64,000 nucleotides of DNA from Hydrogenophaga sp. (GTDB lineage: Bacteria; Pseudomonadota; Gammaproteobacteria; Burkholderiales; Burkholderiaceae_C), in NCBI RefSeq assembly GCF_011390835.1, contig NZ_JAABRQ010000003.1, forward strand, positions 124,001 to 188,000. Direction: 5' to 3'. Shown one piece after another: positions 31,549 to 38,907 of the stretch. Made by a program: the position numbers and the translations under genes. The notes under the pieces were generated by a model, which saw only the letters and a program-made list of their open reading frames with translations, did no database searches and was not told where the DNA came from. Each line of letters begins with the position of its first letter. The first letter of the stretch is position 1.

Positions 31549-31578
31549 CCACTTCGCTCAAGCCTTCGGCGCAAGTGG
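31549..31578. promoter_or_regulatory. Imperfect inverted repeat CCACTTCGCtcaagccttcgGCGCAAGTGG in divergent promoter region
   Basis: Lies between the LuxR-type gene (minus) and the histidine kinase (plus). Confidence 0.4.
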
Positions 31579-31604
31579 GTAGGAGTTGTCGTTGGAAGGA
31601 GTAC

Positions 31605-32912
31605 ATGGTGCCTTTGGACAGGTTGTGGTTCCACGGCGTGCGAACCCGCTTAGTAGGTTGGTTCAAAGACGAGATTCTGGACGCACCTTTTGAGCCCATT
31701 TTGCACCCTTCTGCCGCTCGGCTTAGGTGGACGGGATTAGCCCTGTTCGCCGGGAATCTGTTCTTCTTCTTGGCGTGGTCTCACTGGATGGAACAACCGT
31801 TCGAGAGTGCGTTGGCACGAACCGTCCTGGCTTTAAGTGGTTCGGTCTTTTTTCTCCGCATAGTTACCCGAGATTTGGGTTCGACCCTCAGCGTTTGGCT
31901 CTTCTCGGCGATTTGCTTGCTGAGCATGCCCGTGTTCTTTTTCTGGATGTATTGGATGAACCATGGCAACCCAGTATGGCTTTCCAGCGTCTGTGCGATG
32001 TTGTTGATCTATTACAACCTGACCGACTGGCGACTGGCGACCCTCGGCAGCATTGTTGGGTTGTTGGTAGGTTGGGTCTTGCATACGTTGTTGGTAGGGT
32101 CTCTCGAGACGCCATCTCCACCTCCCGAAAATGTGCTCGCAGTCGGCTTTGCGTGGGGCTCAGCGATTCTCCTTGGGCTGTCAAGTGCCAATCTGAGACG
32201 CACCAGACTTATCAGCACGCTGAGCACGATGGCCGTGATGGCGCATGAACTGCGCACGCCGCTGGCCACCGTGAACCTGATGGGCGACGTGCTGCGCACG
32301 CTGGCGCGAAACGACGTGCCCGAAGGCAAACGCAAGAAGATCGACGAACTGTCCACCCGCCTGCAAAACCTAGTGCGCAGCATGAACCGGCAGATCGACA
32401 CCCAGATTTCCAACGCACAGCTGCTGCGCCTGCCTCGCGAGAAGTCGCCAGTGATGGCGGGCGATCTGGTGAGCGAGGTGATCAACAACTACCCCTACCG
32501 GTCCACTCGCGAGCGCGACTGCGTGCGCCTGCACATCCAGGAAGACTTCTGTTTCGTAGCCTCGCGGCCGCTTTTCATGCAGGTGGTGGCCAACCTGCTC
32601 AAGAACGCCCTGCACTCGCTGGCCTCGGCCAGCAGCGCGCCCAACCCGGGCGACCTGCGCATCGACGTCGGTATCCACCGCGGGAAGGGACGCATCGCGG
32701 TGTCGGATGACGGCGTGGGTATTCCGACCGAGCAGCAGTCCCGCATCTTTGAACCCTTTTTCTCCACGCAGGCGGGCGCAGGCAATGGCCTGGGCCTGAC
32801 GTTCTGCAAGAACGTGGTGGAGTCCGTGAACGGCACCATCAGCGTGCACTCCGTACCCACCATGGGCGCGGTTTTCATGGTCGACCTGCCGCTGCAAAAA
32901 GACGCTCACTGA
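31605..32912 (+). CDS. CqsS/LqsS/JqsS-like membrane sensor histidine kinase without fused receiver
   Basis: Good SD GGAAGGAG before ATG at 31605; six hydrophobic segments, HELRTPLATVNL H-box, NLLKNALHSLAS N-box, SDDGVGIP, GNGLGLTFCKNVVES. Neighbours a CqsA-type synthase. Confidence 0.85.
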   Translation: MVPLDRLWFHGVRTRLVGWFKDEILDAPFEPILHPSAARLRWTGLALFAGNLFFFLAWSHWMEQPFESALARTVLALSGSVFFLRIVTRDLGSTLSVWLFSAICLLSMPVFFFWMYWMNHGNPVWLSSVCAMLLIYYNLTDWRLATLGSIVGLLVGWVLHTLLVGSLETPSPPPENVLAVGFAWGSAILLGLSSANLRRTRLISTLSTMAVMAHELRTPLATVNLMGDVLRTLARNDVPEGKRKKIDELSTRLQNLVRSMNRQIDTQISNAQLLRLPREKSPVMAGDLVSEVINNYPYRSTRERDCVRLHIQEDFCFVASRPLFMQVVANLLKNALHSLASASSAPNPGDLRIDVGIHRGKGRIAVSDDGVGIPTEQQSRIFEPFFSTQAGAGNGLGLTFCKNVVESVNGTISVHSVPTMGAVFMVDLPLQKDAH

Positions 32913-32950
32913 GCGCGCCGGCAACCAGACCCGACCCGACCCATCTCCCC

Positions 32951-33937
32951 ATGGCACTGACCCTCTCCCTTTTTCACCGACCCGGCAGCGTGCTGTTCCT
33001 GGACGACGACGCCGAGTACCTCGACATGCTGGGCATGGTAATCCCGGCTCACTGGCAGGTCGAGCTGTACTCGCGGCCCGCGGCCTTTGCCCGCCGCATG
33101 CGCGACGAGCCGGCGCGCTGGGAAGCCGACGCCGCGGCCCAGTTGCACATGATCGACCGCTGGCGCCAAGGTCAGCCCCTGCTGCCCCAGGTGCTGCGCT
33201 ACTGGGCCAACCACCCGAAGCGCCACCAGCTGGCCAAGACCTGCGTGGTCGACTACGCAATGCCGGGTACCAACGGCTTGCAGGTGCTTGAGACGCTGAT
33301 CGACTGGCCCGGCACGCGCGTACTGCTAACCGGCCAGGCCGACGAGCAGGTCGCGGTCCAGGCATTCAACCAGGGCCTGATCGATCAGTTCGTGCCCAAA
33401 CAGGCGCGCGACATCACCCGCCTGCTGCTTGGTGCCCTGCGCAAGCTGGGCTATGCACCGCATCCGAGGCTCAACACCATGTGGCGCGCCACGCTGCGGC
33501 CGGCTCAGCAGTCCATGCTGCAAATCCCGTCGGTCGCGCAGGCGCTCCAAGCCTACGCCGAGAAGCACTGGGTCGAGTACGTCGTGCTGGACCAACCGTT
33601 TGGCCTGCTGGGTATGGACGTTGAAGGGCGCTGCCACTGGCTTCAGCTAGAGGCAATGTCCAGCCTGAGCGACTTGGCCGAACTGGCCAGCTCGGCCGGG
33701 CTGGGGCTCGACGCGGTGCGGGCCGTGGAACGGGGCCAGCGGCTCGCGGCCATCGAGCTACACCAGCACCTCGGACTGCAGGGTGCGATCCGCACCGCGC
33801 CGTCCATGTCCATGGGCGATGACGACACGCTGCGCGCAGCGCTCTTCACCCTGGCCCCGGAAGATCTGTCAGCACCGATCTACCCCTACCGCCACTTTCT
33901 GGAGGCGCAGGGCGAGCGGGCCATTCAGGACGATTGA
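32951..33937 (+). CDS. Atypical response regulator with C-terminal domain of unknown function
   Basis: SVLFLDDDAEYLDML acidic pocket, CVVDYAMPGTNGLQVLE phosphoacceptor, RVLLTGQAD; about 190-aa C-terminal region with no HTH that I can recognise. Immediately follows the histidine kinase. Confidence 0.8.
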   Translation: MALTLSLFHRPGSVLFLDDDAEYLDMLGMVIPAHWQVELYSRPAAFARRMRDEPARWEADAAAQLHMIDRWRQGQPLLPQVLRYWANHPKRHQLAKTCVVDYAMPGTNGLQVLETLIDWPGTRVLLTGQADEQVAVQAFNQGLIDQFVPKQARDITRLLLGALRKLGYAPHPRLNTMWRATLRPAQQSMLQIPSVAQALQAYAEKHWVEYVVLDQPFGLLGMDVEGRCHWLQLEAMSSLSDLAELASSAGLGLDAVRAVERGQRLAAIELHQHLGLQGAIRTAPSMSMGDDDTLRAALFTLAPEDLSAPIYPYRHFLEAQGERAIQDD

Positions 33938-35172
33938 GCGGCGCTAGCGCGGGCGCGTCTGGCGATCGGCCATTCCCAAGGCTTGACCAACGGCGCGATC
34001 TCGCGGGCAACGAGCGCCACATGGGCAAGCTCCGAGTCCGTTAAAGACGAATCCAAGGTCAAACGAACAATGGTTCTGTTACTGGTAGTGGCTGGCGCAC
34101 AAAATACGGCGCCAAAAACTTTTCGCTCCTCCAAACAATCGCGCAGCACCATGGTGTCAGATTCGGTCCCGGACTCCAGAGCAATGATCTGTTCGGTTCC
34201 TTGATGAACCGGGTAGCCCAGATCGGAGAACGACTGTCTCATGACCTTCGAGACATGGTGCAGCCGCTGTCGCTCCGAGTCGCAACCTTGAATTACATCC
34301 AAGGTTGCATTGAGCGCCGCCACTTCGTGTGGCAACAAGCAAGAACTGAAGATGTTCTGGAAGCTGGTACTCAAAATGTAGTTTCGCAAGCCAGTAGGGA
34401 TGTTGAAGAATCCTGCGCGTCCTGCAAAGGCCTTGGCCAGGCTCGCGGTGATGAAGTGAACCCTGTGCGACAAGCCCAATGCCTTGCACAGCCCGGCCCC
34501 ACCAGGCCCATGTGTTCCCAGGGAGTGCGACTCGTCAACCAATATCATGCAGCCCGCCGACTCCGCAATCTCCACCATTTCAACCAAGGGACATACCGCA
34601 CCAGTGGTGCTGTAAACAGAGTCAACAATTACAAGACCTACTCCGTGCTTGCGAACTAGGCGCTGCAGGTGGTTCATGTCGTTGTGTCGGAATGGGTGGA
34701 GATGCGCCCCACCGCGCTTGGCACCTTCCCACAAGGACGCGTGCGCGAGCATATCGATGTAAACCGGCGTCTGTTCGTCGGTGATGCACTGCAAGAGTCC
34801 GACGTTAGCCGAGTAGCCCGACTGGCACAGGATTCCATCTTCTTTGCCGATCCATTGGGCCATTTTTTTTTCAAAGGCTCGTACCGGATGGGTTTCCAGC
34901 AGGAAGCATCCCGACTGGATGACAAACTCGGCGTCCTCCCGGATTGCGGCTGTTTGGGCAGCCACAATTTGAGGATGCCCCGTAAGGCTCAGGTAGTCGT
35001 TTCCGTTCAAGCGCACCGCATTGGGCCCCGGATCAAGTCCATGTACCAAGGATCGACCACCCCATGCACCATTCCAACGCTGGACGAAATCGCGTTCAAT
35101 GCGATCACACAAGTGCGAGGTCATGGCGGGGTCGACCAGCGTGGGGCCCCTGACCAGCTCGAGCGTTTCCAT
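33925..35172 (-). CDS. cqsA: Alpha-hydroxyketone-type quorum-sensing autoinducer synthase (CqsA/LqsA/JqsA family, PLP-dependent)
   Basis: Start METLELVRGP with SD GAGGAGG. NDYLSLTGHPQIV, LCQSGYSANVGLLQ, PVYIDMLAHASLWEGAKRGGAHLHPFRHNDMNHL, VIVDSVYSTTGAVCPL, LVDESHSLGTHGPGGAGLCKALGLSHRVHFITASLAKAFAGRAG, EERKVFGAVFCAPATTSNRTIVRLTLDSSLT closely follow Vibrio CqsA from memory. Confidence 0.9.
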   Translation of the reverse strand: METLELVRGPTLVDPAMTSHLCDRIERDFVQRWNGAWGGRSLVHGLDPGPNAVRLNGNDYLSLTGHPQIVAAQTAAIREDAEFVIQSGCFLLETHPVRAFEKKMAQWIGKEDGILCQSGYSANVGLLQCITDEQTPVYIDMLAHASLWEGAKRGGAHLHPFRHNDMNHLQRLVRKHGVGLVIVDSVYSTTGAVCPLVEMVEIAESAGCMILVDESHSLGTHGPGGAGLCKALGLSHRVHFITASLAKAFAGRAGFFNIPTGLRNYILSTSFQNIFSSCLLPHEVAALNATLDVIQGCDSERQRLHHVSKVMRQSFSDLGYPVHQGTEQIIALESGTESDTMVLRDCLEERKVFGAVFCAPATTSNRTIVRLTLDSSLTDSELAHVALVAREIAPLVKPWEWPIARRARASAAQSS

Positions 35173-35216
35173 GAAGACCTCCTCAATTGGATGAATAAAA
35201 CTCCATTGAAGAAAGG

Positions 35217-35339
35217 AATCCGTGAAAAATTGCACGGGCCCTGTCAGCCTTAGCAGGGTGTGTGAGCCTTAGTATTTAATTTCCGTGCCAGCTTGCCGAT
35301 AACGCGCCTCCAAAACAACGTTTCCGTGAAATAGCGCAC
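35217..35339. repeat. Three direct copies of a TTTCCGTGaaAnnnyGCac-like motif upstream of the autoinducer synthase
   Basis: AATCCGTGAAAAATTGCAC (35217-35235), TTTCCGTGCCAGCTTGCC (35280-35297), TTTCCGTGAAATAGCGCAC (35321-35339). Confidence 0.5.
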
Positions 35340-35375
35340 AGGTGCTTGCCAGAAGCCAAAAAGTGCGCTGCAGTC

Positions 35376-36491
35376 TCAGTTCTGCCGCCAAGGCAGGCCA
35401 AGATGCCGCCATCCACCCAGCTTGCCGCGCTGTGCTTGGGCATCAGGATCCCCTTCAAAACCGCCAAGGATGTTGTACGCCTCCAGGCCCAGTTCGGTGG
35501 CGCGTTTGGCCGCTGCGATCGAGCGCACGCCGCTTCGGCACATCAGCACCAGTTTCTTGTCGCCGGCCGCTGCCGCGCAGATCTGCTCGTCAAATGCCGG
35601 GTTCAAGGCCATGCCCGGCCATTGCTTCCAGGCCAACGGCACCGCTCCGGGCACAAAGCCCACCCACTCGCGCTCCGCATCGGTGCGCACGTCGACCAGC
35701 ACCGCCTCACCGGCCTGTACCCACTGCCAAGCCAGCGGCGCCGACACGTCGCCGGCGTAGCCGCCCTGCACCGGGCTTGGCTGCATCAGCAGCGCGCCGT
35801 CCAGATCGTGGCGCAGGCCCGAGGTGAGGTTGGCGGGCACGGCTTCATCGATGCGTCGCGGTTTGGGCAGGTTCAGCGCCGCCATGATGGCGACGAACTC
35901 GGCTTCGCTCTTTCCTGCCACGCGCGCATTGCCGGTTTTCTCCTGGCCAATGGTGGAGTGCGTGCGCCCCTGGTAGTCGTGTCCGGGCCAGACGGTGGTG
36001 TCGTCCGGGAGTGCAAACAAGATCTGCGTGATGCTGTGGAAAAGCGCTTGGGCGCTACCCGATTGAAAGTCAGTGCGCCCACAGCCGTTGATAAGCAGCG
36101 TGTCCCCGGTGAACACGTGATTGCGCCAGACGAAACTCATGCTGCCCTCGGTGTGACCAGGCGTGTGCAGCGCCTTCAACACCTCGCCACCAAAGCTCAG
36201 CGTCTCGCCGTGCTGCAGTTGCACGCCAGCGGTGCCGATGCCGCAGCCCACCGGAGCCGCGGTGCGCGCACCTGCCAACTCAGCGAGCTTACCCGCGCTG
36301 GTGATGTGGTCGGCATGCGCGTGGGTCTCCACCGTCCACACCAGCTTGAGTCCGTATTCGCGCAGCGTGGCCAGGTCGCGCTCGATCTGCTCGTCGACCG
36401 GATCGATGATCAGCGCCTCGCGGGTGGCCTGGTCGAACAGCACGTAGGTGTAGGTGCTGGAGGCGGGATCAAACAGCTGGATGGGTTTCAT
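35376..36491 (-). CDS. Persulfide dioxygenase-rhodanese fusion (MBL fold + rhodanese)
   Basis: ETHAHADHITSAGKLAE, HTPGHTEGSMSFV, GDTLLINGCGRTDFQSGSAQALFHSI, and C-terminal rhodanese active site LMCRSGVRSIAAAKRA. Confidence 0.92.
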   Translation of the reverse strand: MKPIQLFDPASSTYTYVLFDQATREALIIDPVDEQIERDLATLREYGLKLVWTVETHAHADHITSAGKLAELAGARTAAPVGCGIGTAGVQLQHGETLSFGGEVLKALHTPGHTEGSMSFVWRNHVFTGDTLLINGCGRTDFQSGSAQALFHSITQILFALPDDTTVWPGHDYQGRTHSTIGQEKTGNARVAGKSEAEFVAIMAALNLPKPRRIDEAVPANLTSGLRHDLDGALLMQPSPVQGGYAGDVSAPLAWQWVQAGEAVLVDVRTDAEREWVGFVPGAVPLAWKQWPGMALNPAFDEQICAAAAGDKKLVLMCRSGVRSIAAAKRATELGLEAYNILGGFEGDPDAQAQRGKLGGWRHLGLPWRQN

Positions 36492-36508
36492 GTTGGCTCC
36501 GGGTCGGG

Positions 36509-36751
36509 TCAGGAAAATCGGGCGAGCAGATCGGCCACATCATCGGCCGGCACATCGCCCTGTGCGATCACACAGCCGACCAGGCTGAAAAAGGTCTTGT
36601 CCAGCGCCTTGCGCGCTGCGGCCAGTTGCTGGGCCACCTTTTCACAGTCGGCATCGGACTCAATGAGTTTTTGAATTCCTCGCAACTGGCCCTCGGCGCG
36701 CTTGAGACGCAACACGATGGACTTCTTGCGGGCGGCGTCGTGAATGATCAT
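36509..36751 (-). CDS. CsoR/CstR/FrmR family regulator (probable persulfide sensor)
   Basis: MIIHDAARKKSIVLRLKRAEGQLRGIQKLIESDADCEKVAQQLAAARKALDKTFFSLVGCVIAQ; two Cys in CsoR/CstR positions; next to persulfide dioxygenase. Confidence 0.9.
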   Translation of the reverse strand: MIIHDAARKKSIVLRLKRAEGQLRGIQKLIESDADCEKVAQQLAAARKALDKTFFSLVGCVIAQGDVPADDVADLLARFS

Positions 36752-36802
36752 GGCAGCGTTCGGGATAGGCGTACTTTCGGGGCCCCGGCGACAGGCCATC
36801 GC

Positions 36803-36819
36803 ATACCACCGGGGGTGTA
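36803..36819. promoter_or_regulatory. Putative CsoR/CstR-type operator ATACCACCGGGGGTGTA
   Basis: Imperfect palindrome with a G/C tract flanked by TAC/GTA, about 50 bp upstream of the CsoR-family start. Confidence 0.5.
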
Positions 36820-37092
36820 AGGCGATTTTCACCCGATTCGCCAGGACCCGTGAACCCAGAGCAGAAGACTGTTTGGCCGAACGCTTTGCATATATACAAC
36901 AAGGCTAAAAAAACATTTATCACGAGATTTCGTCAATTTTCCTTGTAAATCAGGCGCTTAGGTCGCCTGTGGGAAGTGCGGACCGGGAAAACCCGAGCAC
37001 GCAAAACCTGGCTTGGCCGCGACCATTGAGGGGACCCTGTCGGGATATCGACCTCCGTACCGGGGCACCTAAGCAACATCACAGGAGACACA

Positions 37093-38256
37093 ATGACCCA
37101 AGTTCACGAAGACGCTCAATCCCAGGCCAGCGAGGCTCCTGTCGGAAACCGCCGCCGCTTCTTTGGCAAAGCGGCCTCTGCCGTCGTGGCAGCCCCCCTC
37201 ATTGGCGCACCCATGATTGCCGTCGCACAGGCCCCAGTGGTGTTTAAGATGCAAGGGTCCTGGGGTCCCAACGACATCTTCAGCGAAATGGCGCAGCAAT
37301 ACGTCTCGCGCGTGAATGAGATGTCCGGTGGCCGACTGAAAATCGAGTACCTGCCTGCAGGTGCCGTGGTCAAGCCTTTCGAGATCATCGACGCCGTGAG
37401 CAAAGGCGTGCTTGACGGCGGTCATCACGTATCGGGTTACTGGTACGGCAAGTCCAAAGTGGCTTCCTTGTTCGGCACTGGCCCAGTGAGCGGCGCCACT
37501 CCCGAAATTGGGCTGAGCTGGATTCAGGCAGGCGGCGGTCAACAGTTGTGGGACAAGCTGGTGGCCAAGATGAACCTGAACGTGGTGGGTTTCTTCTCCT
37601 TCCCTATGCCTTCCCAGCCTTTGGGTTGGTTCAAACAGGCCCCGCCCAAGAAAGCGACCGATCTGAAGGGCTTCAAGTACCGCACCATTGGCCTTGCTGC
37701 CGACATGTTGCAAGAAATGGGCATGGCTGTGGCCCAGCTGCCCGGCGGTGAAATCGTGCCTGCCATGCAGCGTGGCGTGATCGACGCGTTCGAATTCAAC
37801 AACCCCACTTCAGACATGCGTTTTGGTGCACAAGACGTGGCCAAGTTCTATTCCATGGGCTCCTTTCACCAGGCCCAGGAATTCTTCGAGATCATTTTTA
37901 ACAAGGACAAGTACAACGCCTTGCCTGCGGACCTCAAAGCCATTCTGAAGTACGCAGCCGAAGCGGCTTCGACCGCATCAACGGCCCTGGCTCACGAGAA
38001 CTACTCGAAAGATTTGCAGGAGTTGATCGTCAAGCACAAGGTCCAAGTGTCGCGCACCTCCGCTGACGTCTACCAGGGTCAACTGGCCGCCTGGGACAAA
38101 GTGACGGCCAAGCTGGAGAAAGAAGTCGACATGTTCAAAGAAGTGAACGACTCCTTCAAAGCTTGGTCACGCCGTGTGGGGTTCTACCACTTCACCAACG
38201 AAGCCAATTACAAAATGGCTTTTGAGCACGTGCAGAAAACCAAGCTGCCAGCCTGA
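37093..38256 (+). CDS. TRAP transporter substrate-binding protein (DctP type), Tat-like signal
   Basis: NRRRFFGKAASAVVAAPLIGAPMIAVAQ signal; FKMQGSWGPNDIFSEMAQQYVSRVNEMSGGRLKIEYLPAGAVVKPFEIIDAVSKGVLDGGH. Confidence 0.93.
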   Translation: MTQVHEDAQSQASEAPVGNRRRFFGKAASAVVAAPLIGAPMIAVAQAPVVFKMQGSWGPNDIFSEMAQQYVSRVNEMSGGRLKIEYLPAGAVVKPFEIIDAVSKGVLDGGHHVSGYWYGKSKVASLFGTGPVSGATPEIGLSWIQAGGGQQLWDKLVAKMNLNVVGFFSFPMPSQPLGWFKQAPPKKATDLKGFKYRTIGLAADMLQEMGMAVAQLPGGEIVPAMQRGVIDAFEFNNPTSDMRFGAQDVAKFYSMGSFHQAQEFFEIIFNKDKYNALPADLKAILKYAAEAASTASTALAHENYSKDLQELIVKHKVQVSRTSADVYQGQLAAWDKVTAKLEKEVDMFKEVNDSFKAWSRRVGFYHFTNEANYKMAFEHVQKTKLPA

Positions 38257-38273
38257 CGACTGGCACACACCTC

Positions 38274-38310
38274 AAGGCTGTCGGACCTGGTTCCGGCAGC
38301 CTTTGTTTTT
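38274..38310 (+). terminator. Intra-operon terminator/attenuator hairpin
   Basis: AAGGCTGtCGGA-cctggt-TCCGgCAGCCTT followed by TGTTTTT, between dctP-like and dctQ-like genes. Confidence 0.75.
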
Positions 38311-38331
38311 GTTGGAAAAGAGGCAGATCGC

Positions 38332-38907
38332 ATGGAACTCTGGATTCGCAGGATCGATATATTGAGCAAGTCGATCGGACATGCTTTTTCGTGGTGCGTG
38401 CTGATATTGACCGCATCCACCTGTTACGAGGTGTTCATGCGCTACGTGCTCAACAGTCCCACCGCCTGGGCTTTTGACATGAGCTACATGATGTATGGCG
38501 CTTTGTTCATGATGTCTGGCGCCTACGCTGTGTCGCGCAACTCACATGTGCGCGGCGACTTCCTCTACCGTAAATGGTCCAACCGCACGCAGGCGAAAGT
38601 CGACCTAGTCTTGTATCTGGTGTTCTATTTCCCGGCCATTTTTGCGATGGTTTTCACCGGTGGCCAGTACGCCTTCGAAAGCGCGCGAATTTTGGAGTCC
38701 AGTGTGAACAGCCCTGCCGGGGTGCCTGTGTGGCCCTTGAAGATGGTCATATTTGTTGCTGGTCTGACCTTGTTGATCGCTGGCGTGGCCGAGTTGATGC
38801 GCTGCCTGGTGTGCATCCGCACCGGTGAGTGGTTATCGCGAAGCGGCGATGTCGAAGAACTCGACAAAGTCCTGATCCAACAGCACTCCGAGAAAGCCAC
38901 GTCATGA
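38332..38907 (+). CDS. TRAP transporter small permease (DctQ type)
   Basis: Four TM segments; CYEVFMRYVLNSPTAWAFDMSYMMYGALFMMSGAYAVSRNSHVRGDFLYRKW. Confidence 0.92.
   Translation: MELWIRRIDILSKSIGHAFSWCVLILTASTCYEVFMRYVLNSPTAWAFDMSYMMYGALFMMSGAYAVSRNSHVRGDFLYRKWSNRTQAKVDLVLYLVFYFPAIFAMVFTGGQYAFESARILESSVNSPAGVPVWPLKMVIFVAGLTLLIAGVAELMRCLVCIRTGEWLSRSGDVEELDKVLIQQHSEKATS

Noticed and set aside
32061-32098. Direct repeat TTGTTGGTAGG x2 in the histidine kinase
   Set aside because: Falls in coding sequence for repeated LLVG in a TM helix; adequately explained by the protein sequence.
36890-37092. AT-rich region upstream of the TRAP operon considered as a mobile-element scar or riboswitch
   Set aside because: Only an ordinary promoter-like AT-rich stretch and a weak ACGA-N4-TCGT repeat; no conserved RNA structure recognised.
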